NCBI RefSeq assembly: GCF_027922265.1
Contig: NZ_BSFI01000021.1
Location: 124,001 to 188,000, forward strand
DNA: 64,000 nt
Direction: 5' to 3'
From: Hansschlegelia plantiphila
GTDB lineage: Bacteria; Pseudomonadota; Alphaproteobacteria; Rhizobiales; Methylopilaceae
The notes beneath the pieces are model-generated. The model was given only the letters and a program-made list of their open reading frames with translations, had not been told where the DNA came from and did no database searches. Position 1 is the first letter of the stretch, and each line of letters opens with the position of its first letter. Below are positions 54,501 to 62,530 of this stretch, piece by piece. The position numbers and the translations under genes are program-made.

Positions 54501-56573
54501 ATGAATCTCGAAGTCGCGTTCGCTCCGCTGATCCCGCTGCCTGCGCTGATCGCGCTCGCTGTGGCGGGCCTCGTCGTAGCCGCGCTGTGCGTCTTCGGGC
54601 GCACGCGGGGAGCATGGTTGCGAGCCGCCGCCATCGCCTGCCTGCTGCTTGCGCTCGCCAACCCGTCCTTCACCAGCGAAGACCGCGAGACGCTGACCAA
54701 CGTTCTGCCGGTCGTCATCGACCGCTCGGGCAGTCAGACGCTCGACGGCCGCAAGGTCCAGACGGACGAGGTCCGCAAACAACTGGAAAGTCGCCTCGCC
54801 GGTCTTCCCAACACCGAAATTCGCTGGATCGAAGCTGGACAGGACGCAGCGTCGAGCGACGGCACGACGCTGTTCGCAGCGCTCCGTGACGGGATCGCCG
54901 ACGTCCCGCCGGAGCGGATCGCGGGCGCGCTGTTCGTGACCGACGGCGTTGTCCATGACGCCCCGCCAGACGCGCGCAGCCTTGGCTTCGCGGCCCCGGT
55001 TCATGCGCTCATCACTGGCCATCCGGACGAACGTGACCGGCGGATCGCGCTCACGCTGAGCCCTCGCTTCGGGATCGTCGGCCAAACTCAGAAGATCGGC
55101 TTCCGGATCGAGGAGGTGGGCAGGGATCTCGGCCGGCCCGTCGCCATCGTCGTGCGCCGCGACGGCGAGGAGATCATGCGGCTGCAGGCGATCCCCGGCC
55201 AGGTCACGACGGTCGACGCGCCCATCGTCCACGCAGGCGTCAACTTCGTGGAGATCGAGGCCGAGGACGCAGGGAACGAGATCACCACTGTCAACAACCG
55301 CGCCGTGCTGCCGATCGACGGGGTGCGGGAGAAGCTGAGAGTGCTCCTGGTCTCCGGCGAGCCGCATGCCGGCGAGCGGACCTGGCGCAACCTGCTCAAG
55401 GCCGACGCCAGCGTCGATCTCGTGCATTTCACAATTCTCAGGCCGCCGGAGAAGCAGGACGGCACGCCGATCAACGAGCTGTCGCTGATCGCCTTCCCGA
55501 CCAGAGAACTGTTCGCGCAGAAGATCGACGAGTTCGACCTCATTATCTTCGACCGCTATGCGCGGCAGGGCATCCTGCCGATCGTCTATTTCGACAACAT
55601 CGCCCGCTATGTCCGGAACGGCGGCGCGGTGCTGGTCGCAGGCGGCCCGGACTATTCGGAGCCCGGCTCGCTCTACGAGACCCCGCTCGCGCAGGTGCTC
55701 CCCGCCGAGCCGATGGGCGGCGTGGTGGAGCGCGAGTTCCTGCCCGTGCTGTCCGACGTCGGCCGCAAGCATCCCGTCACGCGCGGTCTCGCTGGCTCCG
55801 AAACGAACCCGCCGTCATGGGCGCCGTGGTTCCGCATGGTCGACTCGCGGCTGCGCGAGGGCGACGCCGTGCTGAACGGACCCGAGGACCGGCCGCTGCT
55901 TGTGCTGGCGCGGGAGGATAAAGGGCGCGTCGCGCTGCTGCTTTCCGATCACGCCTGGCTGTGGGCGCGCGGCTTCGACGGCGGCGGCCCGCATGTCGAC
56001 CTGTTGCGCCGGCTTTCGCACTGGCTGATGAAGGAGCCGGACCTCGAGGAGGAAGCGCTGCGCGCCAGGGCGACCGGCAAAACCGTCACGATCGAGCGCC
56101 AGACGCTTAAGGACGAGGCGCAGCCGGTCGACGTCACGCTGCCGAGCGGCGAGCAGCGCCGGGTGACCCTCACTCAAACGGAGCCTGGCCTGTGGCGCGG
56201 CGTGCTGGAGACGCCGGAGCTCGGCCTCCACCGCGCGGCGGACGGAGCCTTCACGACGCTGGTCAATGTCGGCCCCCCGAACCCCCGCGAGCTTAGCGAG
56301 GCCGCAAGCACCGAAGCCCGGATGAAGCCCGTGGCGGACGCGACCGGAGGCTCGGTCAGGCGGGTGGCGCCGGAGACTGGAGCGCTCGACGTGCCACGGA
56401 TCGTGCAGATCAGCGCCGGAGCGCGGACTTTCGGGACGGACTGGATCGGCGTAAGGCAGGCGGACGCCAGCGTCGTTCGCGGCCTCGGCATCCTGCCTAT
56501 CTTTTCGGGCGTGCTCGGCCTCATCCTGCTGATCGGCGCCTTCGCCGCGACTTGGGCGCGCGAGGGCCGGTGA
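54501..56573 (+). CDS. Large membrane protein, VWA/GATase-like, MoxR operon
   Basis: A 690-residue protein with two N-terminal helices (about 12-34 and 40-57) and one C-terminal helix (about 663-685), framing a long soluble part. A VWA-like start is seen at VLPVVIDRSGSQTLD, and a class I GATase-like fold at RVLLVSGEPHAGERTW, FDLIIFDRYARQGIL and YVRNGGAVLVAGGPDYSE. It is the fourth gene of the MoxR-DUF58-DUF4159 operon and conserved with it in Rhizobiales as far as I know. Function unknown. Confidence 0.85.
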   Translation: MNLEVAFAPLIPLPALIALAVAGLVVAALCVFGRTRGAWLRAAAIACLLLALANPSFTSEDRETLTNVLPVVIDRSGSQTLDGRKVQTDEVRKQLESRLAGLPNTEIRWIEAGQDAASSDGTTLFAALRDGIADVPPERIAGALFVTDGVVHDAPPDARSLGFAAPVHALITGHPDERDRRIALTLSPRFGIVGQTQKIGFRIEEVGRDLGRPVAIVVRRDGEEIMRLQAIPGQVTTVDAPIVHAGVNFVEIEAEDAGNEITTVNNRAVLPIDGVREKLRVLLVSGEPHAGERTWRNLLKADASVDLVHFTILRPPEKQDGTPINELSLIAFPTRELFAQKIDEFDLIIFDRYARQGILPIVYFDNIARYVRNGGAVLVAGGPDYSEPGSLYETPLAQVLPAEPMGGVVEREFLPVLSDVGRKHPVTRGLAGSETNPPSWAPWFRMVDSRLREGDAVLNGPEDRPLLVLAREDKGRVALLLSDHAWLWARGFDGGGPHVDLLRRLSHWLMKEPDLEEEALRARATGKTVTIERQTLKDEAQPVDVTLPSGEQRRVTLTQTEPGLWRGVLETPELGLHRAADGAFTTLVNVGPPNPRELSEAASTEARMKPVADATGGSVRRVAPETGALDVPRIVQISAGARTFGTDWIGVRQADASVVRGLGILPIFSGVLGLILLIGAFAATWAREGR

Positions 56574-56606
56574 CCGCCTTCGCCATCTTGCGCTGAGGAC
56601 GACGAT

Positions 56607-57281
56607 TTGGGCTGGTGGCTCGATATCCTGCAGAACTTCCTGCTCGCTGGCTCGACGCTCTTCTCGATCGTGAATCCCATGGGCGGAGCGCTGATCTTCG
56701 CTCAGATGACGGGCGATCGCTCGCACGCCGACCGCATCGCGCTCGCGCGCCGCATCGGCCTCTATGCCGCGGCGGTGATGCTCGTCTCCCTATGGCTGGG
56801 CGCCTATCTGCTCGCCTTTTTCGGCATCACGGTGCCGGCGCTCAGGATAGCCGGCGGGCTGGTCGTCGCGACGAGCGGCTGGCGGCTGCTGTTCACCGCC
56901 GAACATCACGAGGACCGCAAGCAGGCCCAGGTGAACGACGAGATGGGCTCCGACGACGTGGCCTTCTTTCCGCTGACCATGCCGCTGACGACTGGCCCCG
57001 GGACGATCTCGGTTGCAATTGCGCTCGGCGCGAACCGCCCCGGCGAAGGCGCGGAGCTCGCCGCCTTCGGCCTCGGCGCCTCCGCCGCCGCCATCGGGGT
57101 GGCCGCCGCCGTCTGGCTCGCCTACAGTTCCGCCGACTGGATCACCAGTCTGCTCGGACCGGGACGGGTCCGAATCATCGCGCGACTCGCCGCCTTCATT
57201 CTGCTCTGCGTCGGGGTGCAGATCACTTTGAGCGGCTTCATGGAAGCGTTGCGGGCGGCCGGCATAGGCCATGCCGCATAG
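56607..57281 (+). CDS. MarC family membrane protein
   Basis: A 224-residue MarC-family protein with six membrane helices. STLFSIVNPMGGALIFAQMT at about 16-35 is the family start, and FFPLTMPLTTGPGTISVAIALG at about 115-136 the second half of the repeat. Function unknown; earlier links to antibiotic resistance were withdrawn for E. coli MarC. It starts at TTG with GAGGACG upstream, 33 bases after the MoxR operon's last gene, and may be co-transcribed with it. Confidence 0.93.
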   Translation: MGWWLDILQNFLLAGSTLFSIVNPMGGALIFAQMTGDRSHADRIALARRIGLYAAAVMLVSLWLGAYLLAFFGITVPALRIAGGLVVATSGWRLLFTAEHHEDRKQAQVNDEMGSDDVAFFPLTMPLTTGPGTISVAIALGANRPGEGAELAAFGLGASAAAIGVAAAVWLAYSSADWITSLLGPGRVRIIARLAAFILLCVGVQITLSGFMEALRAAGIGHAA

Positions 57282-57390
57282 CGGCGCCCCTTTCGGTCAG
57301 CGGACCGATGGCGTTTAACTCCCCGAGCGTCTCGGCCGCAGCGAGCAGCAGCCCGTGCCGGGCGATGAACGAACAGAGGCGATCCCCTTG

Positions 57391-57705
57391 ATGCTTTTGG
57401 CGAAGGCGATATTCGGCGCGCTTGTCTGCCTCGCCGTCCTTTCCAATCCCGCGGCGGCGTCCCGGCCCGCGCTCGCTTATCCCGGAACCGCTTCGGCGAT
57501 ACAGAGCCCGCCGTTGCGAACGGCCGACAGGGAAGACGAGCGCTCTTGCAAGAATGGATCGAACACGCGGCAATTCGGCTGGAAGGTCGTGAAGTTCGGA
57601 GTCTCGACCCTGAAATTCCTCATCGGACTCCTGATCATTCCCGTCGGACTGTTCCTGGTCTGCATCGGCGCCGTGATCGAAGCGGTCGAGTGGGTCGCCT
57701 GCTGA
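57391..57705 (+). CDS. Small exported/membrane protein, unknown
   Basis: A 104-residue protein with an N-terminal signal or anchor (about 4-23) and a second hydrophobic helix near the C-terminus (about 75-98, FLIGLLIIPVGLFLVCIGAV). Between them lies a polar, cysteine-containing segment (RSCKNGS). ATG 57391 chosen over GTG 57355. I do not recognise it. It converges with the GH10 gene. Confidence 0.6.
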   Translation: MLLAKAIFGALVCLAVLSNPAAASRPALAYPGTASAIQSPPLRTADREDERSCKNGSNTRQFGWKVVKFGVSTLKFLIGLLIIPVGLFLVCIGAVIEAVEWVAC

Positions 57706-57723
57706 ATCCGGCTTTGTGAGGCC

Positions 57724-58815
57724 TCAGCGACGCTCGGTGAAAGCTGCGGCCAGAGCCGCGCGCATTGGCTTCGGCCTGAGATCCGCGTCGTAGGGAAGCC
57801 CGCGTGGCCGCTGGCCATCCGGCCATTTGTAGTCGGGATAGTCGGCCAGCCAGGAATACCGGTCCGTCAGGCCCCAGGCGAGAAATCCGATCATCGCCGG
57901 ATTGGCGAGCGACACCTCCGCGAAGCGCCCGGCGACGGCGGCGATCTCGGCGTCACGCTTGACGACGTCGGCTGGACCAAAACGATCCGCGACATCGAAT
58001 TCTGTGACCATCAACTTCAGACCGAAGCCCTGGAGCTCCCAGAGAAACCTGGCGTAGATCCGCTCGTCGAACCGCGTCCTGAACGGATCGAGATGGCCCT
58101 GCACGCCGAAGCCGTCGATCGGCGCCCCCTGCTTCTTCAGTTTCTCGATCACCTTCAGAACCGCGACCCGCTTTTTCTCGTGGTCGGGATGGTCCATCTC
58201 GACGCCGTAATCTCCATAGAACAGCAGCGCGTCCGGATCGCTCGCCCGAGCCGCGTGAAAGGCGGTCTCGAGATAGCCCTCGCCGAACGCGCGATACCAG
58301 TGCGAGCTGACGCGCAGTCCGTCGGCCTGCCCCTCGGCCGGGTCCACGACTTCATTGACGACGTCCCAGGAATGGATTTGGCCGCGGTAGTGGAGGCAGG
58401 ATCGCGTGATCATGTCGGTCAGCAGCCGCTCGTCCGGGGCTTCGGCGAGGCGTTGCTTGAGCCAGTCCGGCCCCTCGTAATGCCAGACCAGCGCGTGCCC
58501 GCGAAGCTTCTGACCGTTGCGCGCCGCGAACGCCGCGATCGCGTCGCCGCCGCTGAAGTCCCAGACGCCCTCGAGCCTTTGCACGGCCGCGCGCTTCATC
58601 TCCCATTCGGCGACAAGGATGCTGGTCTCCCGCGAGACCAGCGCCGCGAAGGAGGGATCGTTCGATAGATGGTCACTCGACACCGCGCAGCCAAAGAGCA
58701 GCCCGCTGGCCGCCGCCAGCTCGCCGAGCGTCTGCTCTTCGGCGCGACCAGCATGAGGAAGACCGACGAGAATTGCAGCTGCTGCGGCCAGCGTTTCACG
58801 CCGGGACATAGCCAT
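57724..58815 (-). CDS. GH10 glycoside hydrolase (endo-xylanase-like), Tat-exported
   Basis: A 363-residue GH10 enzyme. The N-terminus MAMSRRETLAAAAAILVG is a twin-arginine signal, cleaved near HAGRA. The catalytic acid/base is Glu155 in WDVVNE, the nucleophile Glu272 in VTEFD; GHALVWH and YGDYGVE also match GH10. GH10 proteins cleave beta-1,4-xylan and related glycans. No other carbohydrate-degrading genes are near, so the natural target may be a plant or self glycan. Single gene, divergent from the tRNA. Confidence 0.93.
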   Translation of the reverse strand: MAMSRRETLAAAAAILVGLPHAGRAEEQTLGELAAASGLLFGCAVSSDHLSNDPSFAALVSRETSILVAEWEMKRAAVQRLEGVWDFSGGDAIAAFAARNGQKLRGHALVWHYEGPDWLKQRLAEAPDERLLTDMITRSCLHYRGQIHSWDVVNEVVDPAEGQADGLRVSSHWYRAFGEGYLETAFHAARASDPDALLFYGDYGVEMDHPDHEKKRVAVLKVIEKLKKQGAPIDGFGVQGHLDPFRTRFDERIYARFLWELQGFGLKLMVTEFDVADRFGPADVVKRDAEIAAVAGRFAEVSLANPAMIGFLAWGLTDRYSWLADYPDYKWPDGQRPRGLPYDADLRPKPMRAALAAAFTERR

Positions 58816-58990
58816 GGGACGCCAACCTCAGCCTACGCCGCCGTCCGATTGGAGGGGTCTACCTATCGACGATAAAATCCGGCCATCGGCATGCCGACAA
58901 GAGGAGGACAGACGGCGGCGCACCGCTTCCCGAAAGGCTCGCCTATTCGCGTTCGGGATGCTACAGGACGCCGCTGCCGCATACGGCCGG

Positions 58991-59066
58991 GAGCGCGTAG
59001 CTCAGCTGGTAGAGCAACGGACTTTTAATCTGTAGGTCCTGGGTTCGAGTCCCAGCGCGCTCACCA
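58991..59066 (+). tRNA. tRNA-Lys (anticodon TTT)
   Basis: A full cloverleaf: acceptor GAGCGCG/CGCGCTC, D stem GCTC/GAGC, anticodon stem ACGGA/TCTGT with loop CTTTTAA (anticodon TTT at 59024-59026), T stem CTGGG/CCCAG with TTCGAGT, and a genome-encoded CCA at 59064-59066. It reads AAA/AAG codons. No integrase or attachment repeat adjoins it. Confidence 0.97.
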
Positions 59067-59121
59067 TGGCTCTCCGTCCGCGTCGATCGCGGGCGACCCA
59101 CCAATCCAGCGGGTCTCTGGC

Positions 59122-59304
59122 TTACATCAGCGGCTCGATCATCGGTCCTTCGGGCGGGGAAATCGGTTCGTCGATGGACGGGTCGACGCCGGGGTCGGGG
59201 TTCGGCACGATGTCTGGATCCTGAACCGGGGCCTCGTCGGGAATTGGCGGCCGGATCGGCTCGCCCGGCTGGGGCGGATTGGGAACGTTCGGGCCAAAAT
59301 TCAT
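59122..59304 (-). CDS. Small Pro/Asp/Glu-rich protein, unknown
   Basis: A 60-residue acidic, proline-rich peptide with repeated P-x-P and DP/EP steps (PNPPQPGEPIRPP, PNPDPGVDPSIDEP), no membrane segment and no cysteine. ATG 59304 is preceded by AAGGAG six bases upstream, strong evidence of translation. It is likely disordered. I do not recognise it. It stands between the tRNA and the AI-2E permease gene. Confidence 0.65.
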   Translation of the reverse strand: MNFGPNVPNPPQPGEPIRPPIPDEAPVQDPDIVPNPDPGVDPSIDEPISPPEGPMIEPLM

Positions 59305-59369
59305 CGCATGCTCCTTGGATCGAGCCAGTCGTCATCAGGACAAGGCGTGCCCCGGCCCGATGGTTCCGA

Positions 59370-60584
59370 TCACTCCGCCGGCGACGGCCTGGAGACGATC
59401 TGGGGTTCACGCAAGCGGAGCCTACGGTGGACGAACCTGTACCGGCGGCCCTCCCGGCGCTCTTCCTCTTCCTGAACGGCGATATGGGGAAGCAGCAGGT
59501 GCTTCATCAGCACGAACGAGATCACCAGCAACGGCACGGCGAGGAATGCGCCGACCGGGCCCCAGAGCCACAGCCAGAAGGCAAGCGATAGCAACACCAG
59601 GAGGGGATTGATGGTGAATCGACGTCCGAGCACCAGTGGCGTGAGGATGTTGCCCTCGACGAAAGCGAGCGCCACGAAGGCGAGCGGCGGCAGTAGAGCG
59701 ATCAGCGTCGACTTGATCGTCACGAGGCTGACGCCCGCAAGGATCAGGGTCAGCGTCGCGGGACCGATGAACGGCGCGTAATTCAGCACGAAGGCCAGCG
59801 CGCCCCAAAGGGTCGGGCTCGGAAGGCCGAGCGCCCACATCATGATCGTCACCGCGACGCCAAGTCCGAAATTGATGATCGTGATCGTCAGCAGATAATC
59901 CGAGACGTGCGCTTCGACGTCCCGCATGACGCGGCCGGCGGTGAGCCGCGCTTTGCGCCCCAGACAGAGGTTGAGGAGGCCGGTGCGGATGCCGGTGCGC
60001 GTCGAAAGGTAGAAGAACAGCGTGCAGACGAACAGCGCCAGCTGGCCCAGAATCGCAGGCGCGGATTGAGCGGCGCTGGATAGAAGCCCCGCGCTCTCCA
60101 GCACCACCCGGGGCGTCTTCTCGCCGCCCATGCTCGTGGCGCGCTCGATTGATTCCGAGACCTCGCGAAGCTGGAGGAACGTCGCGCGCATCTCGATGAT
60201 CTTGACCTGAAGCGCGCGCCAGAGTTCCGGCGCACGGTCGATCCACGCCTGGAGCGGCAGCGAGAACGCGTAAGCGGCGAGATAAAGAACGACACCGATC
60301 CCGATCACGGCGATCAACGCGCCGATCGGGGCCGGCACGCCGCGCCGCTCGAGCCGGCCAATGCCGGGCCCGAGCAGCAGTCCGATGATGATCGCGAACG
60401 CGATCGGCATCAGGACTTCCCCAGCGAGCTTGAGCGCTATGGAGGCTGCGATGACGAACAGCCCGATCAGGCTAACTTTAGCGAGCGCGTCGAGCATCGC
60501 CGCGGTCGCGGCGCGACGTCTCGATCCGACCTTCGCTTCCGGACTGCCGGCCGTCACGTCGAAAGGTTGTTCGCCGCCATTCAA
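59370..60584 (-). CDS. AI-2E family (PerM-type) membrane transporter
   Basis: A 404-residue AI-2E family transporter with about eight helices. The first are at about 35-55 and 60-80, and conserved FVLNYAPFIGPATLTLI, VEGNILTPLVLGRRFTINPLLVLLSLAFWLWLWG appear in the second half. Family members export AI-2 or exchange ions; for this one the substrate is unknown. Basic C-terminal tail. It overlaps the stop of the upstream flavin-type protein by four bases. Confidence 0.9.
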   Translation of the reverse strand: MNGGEQPFDVTAGSPEAKVGSRRRAATAAMLDALAKVSLIGLFVIAASIALKLAGEVLMPIAFAIIIGLLLGPGIGRLERRGVPAPIGALIAVIGIGVVLYLAAYAFSLPLQAWIDRAPELWRALQVKIIEMRATFLQLREVSESIERATSMGGEKTPRVVLESAGLLSSAAQSAPAILGQLALFVCTLFFYLSTRTGIRTGLLNLCLGRKARLTAGRVMRDVEAHVSDYLLTITIINFGLGVAVTIMMWALGLPSPTLWGALAFVLNYAPFIGPATLTLILAGVSLVTIKSTLIALLPPLAFVALAFVEGNILTPLVLGRRFTINPLLVLLSLAFWLWLWGPVGAFLAVPLLVISFVLMKHLLLPHIAVQEEEERREGRRYRFVHRRLRLREPQIVSRPSPAE

Positions 60585-61069
60585 CCGAGAGCGACTTTGC
60601 GGTTCTCACCAAGATCAGGCCGTTCGTGCTTGGAGCGGGCCTTGGCGATCTCGAAGGCGACGACCAACGGGTTCGAGGTTCCGTCCCAGAACTCGCCGGA
60701 ACGCGGCGTAACTTTCAGTAGCCGGATGTTCGGGTCTTCCGGTCCGTCAGGGAACCACGTTTTGGTCATCGAATTGAACCGGGACCTGATCTCCGCTCGG
60801 TCGTCGCTGACTTCCGCTTCGCCCGAGATCGAGACATACGCGTTGGATCCGGGCTTCGCGAAAGCCAGGCAGACCTGCGGGTCTGCTGCGATCTCCTCAT
60901 CCTTGTGCGCGCGGACGTCGGTGAAGAATACGATCTCGCCGCGCTCCGGATCGGACATCGCATGCATCGGCCGGGCATGAAGGGCGTCGCCGTTTTTCGA
61001 GGTCAGCATGCAGACGCTGATCTCGTCGACGAGTTCCCAGACCCGGTCGGCGTCGGATGAAGCGGCCAT
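60581..61069 (-). CDS. Pyridoxamine 5'-phosphate oxidase-like general stress protein
   Basis: A 162-residue split-barrel protein of the pyridoxamine 5'-phosphate oxidase-like (general stress protein 26) group. ARPMHAMSDPERGEIVFFTDVRAHKDEEI is the flavin-binding start, and GSNAYVSISGEAEVSDDR follows. It may bind FMN or F420-type cofactor. ATG 61069 has AAGGAG seven bases before. First gene of a two-gene unit with the AI-2E permease. A 20-base palindrome lies 44 bases upstream. Confidence 0.88.
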   Translation of the reverse strand: MAASSDADRVWELVDEISVCMLTSKNGDALHARPMHAMSDPERGEIVFFTDVRAHKDEEIAADPQVCLAFAKPGSNAYVSISGEAEVSDDRAEIRSRFNSMTKTWFPDGPEDPNIRLLKVTPRSGEFWDGTSNPLVVAFEIAKARSKHERPDLGENRKVALG

Positions 61070-61112
61070 GAAGAAACTCCTTAGGCTTGGGCGCCGATTA
61101 AGACGGCGGCCG

Positions 61113-61132
61113 TTTGAGCTCATGAGCTCAAA
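61113..61132. promoter_or_regulatory. Perfect 20-base palindrome, candidate operator
   Basis: TTTGAGCTCATGAGCTCAAA is a perfect 20-base palindrome, 44-63 bases upstream of the PNPOx-like gene start on the minus strand and 52 bases past the hlyD stop. Its central spacer is too short for a hairpin loop, so a dimeric regulator site is likelier than a terminator. Confidence 0.6.
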
Positions 61133-61183
61133 ACCTCCGGAAGGGGCTCGTGGTTCCTTTCAGGCGCCCATAAGGCCGCTTCG

Positions 61184-62530
61184 TCACTGCTCGCGGAAGC
61201 TTTTGTGGAACGAGTGCAGGACCGGATCGAGGAAATATTCCATCGCCACACGTTTCTTCGCCTCGACATAGGCCTCGACGGGCGTGCCGGGCTTCATGTC
61301 CTGCGGGTTGGCGTAGGCGGAGAAGGCGGCGCGGTCCACGGCGACCTGAGCGGTGTAGTAGTTCTCGCGGGTTTGCGGATCGGTGATGATGTCCGCCGCG
61401 ACCTTGATGACGTGGCCTGGGATCATTGGCATGTCGCGCATCGGGAAAGTCATGAACGACACGCGCGCCGGCTGGCCCGCCTCGATGTTGCGGATGTCCT
61501 GCGGGGATACGCGCCCTTCGATCACGAGGTCGCCTTCCGTCGGCACGATCTGGAGAATTTCGACGCCCGGCCGGACCACGCCGCCGACGGTCTTGACCTG
61601 TAGATTCAGCACGTACCCCGCATCGGGCGCCAGCACCTGCGTACGGGTGAGGATGTCGGCGCTGCCTGTCAGCCGCGACTGAAGACCCGCAATCTCGGAG
61701 CGCGCCTTGGAGAGCTCGCCAGAGGCGTCGCTGACGTAGGCGGTGTCGGTGTTCTGCAGCGTGATCTGTTTCTCAACGGCCTCGAGCTCGGCGCGCCTGA
61801 TGTCGGATCTGGTCGTCGCGATCTCGGTGTCGAGCTCCGACCGGCGACGCTGCAGATCAAGCAACTGCGGCTTCCGGGCGAGGCCCTTGTCCATCAGGCT
61901 CTGGGTGTCGGCGATCTGGATATCCACCAGATCACGTTGCGTCTTGGACCCGTCAATCCTGGCGTTGGCGCCGTCGACCTGGGCGCGAAGCTTCGAAATC
62001 TGCGTCTGCAGCAGATCCTTCTTCTCGAGGAGGTTCCGGACGTTCGCCTCGAACAGCCGCTGCTGGCCCGTGACAAAGTCCGCGAAGTTTGGATCGCTTG
62101 CGGCGACGGCGATCGCGCTTGAGAAGTCCGGCGCGCTCTCGCGCGCAAGTTCCGCGGAAAGGCGCGCCGCCTCGGCTGAACGGCGCGACAACGCCCCTCT
62201 GATCTGACCGACGACCGACTGAGCCTGCTCCCGCTGAAGGGTCAGAAGCGGCTGCCCCCGCTTCACGAAGTCGCCTTCCTTGACGAGAATTTCGCTGACG
62301 ATGCCGCCTTCGAGATGCGAGACCGACTTGCGGCTGGCTTCCGGCCCGACCGTGCCGCGCACAACGGCGCCGGCCGACAGCGGCGCGGTCGCGGCCCAGA
62401 CGGCGAAACCGCCCATGAAGCCGAAGATGACGACGCCTCCCGCGACCGCGACCCCGCGGAGCCGGACCGCAAGACGCGGCGAGCGGACGACGACGGACTC
62501 GTCGACGCTGACGACCGGGTTCGCGCTCAT
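61184..62530 (-). CDS. Type I secretion membrane fusion protein (HlyD/PrsE)
   Basis: A 448-residue HlyD-family adaptor. A short cytoplasmic N-terminus (1-25), a membrane helix (about 26-48, VAVAGGVVIFGFMGGFAVWA), a biotinyl-lipoyl-like start (GGIVSEILVKEGDFVKRGQPLL), a long coiled coil (about 115-285), and a C-terminal beta-barrel (about 295-420, VIEGRVSPQDIRNIEAGQPARVSFMTF). It links the inner-membrane ABC exporter to an outer-membrane TolC. Overlaps the ABC gene's stop by four bases. No substrate gene is visible in this window. Confidence 0.95.
   Translation of the reverse strand: MSANPVVSVDESVVVRSPRLAVRLRGVAVAGGVVIFGFMGGFAVWAATAPLSAGAVVRGTVGPEASRKSVSHLEGGIVSEILVKEGDFVKRGQPLLTLQREQAQSVVGQIRGALSRRSAEAARLSAELARESAPDFSSAIAVAASDPNFADFVTGQQRLFEANVRNLLEKKDLLQTQISKLRAQVDGANARIDGSKTQRDLVDIQIADTQSLMDKGLARKPQLLDLQRRRSELDTEIATTRSDIRRAELEAVEKQITLQNTDTAYVSDASGELSKARSEIAGLQSRLTGSADILTRTQVLAPDAGYVLNLQVKTVGGVVRPGVEILQIVPTEGDLVIEGRVSPQDIRNIEAGQPARVSFMTFPMRDMPMIPGHVIKVAADIITDPQTRENYYTAQVAVDRAAFSAYANPQDMKPGTPVEAYVEAKKRVAMEYFLDPVLHSFHKSFREQ

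Noticed and set aside
58991..59121. tRNA-Lys as an integration site
   Set aside because: No integrase, no direct repeat of the tRNA 3' end nearby, and flanking genes look like ordinary chromosome.
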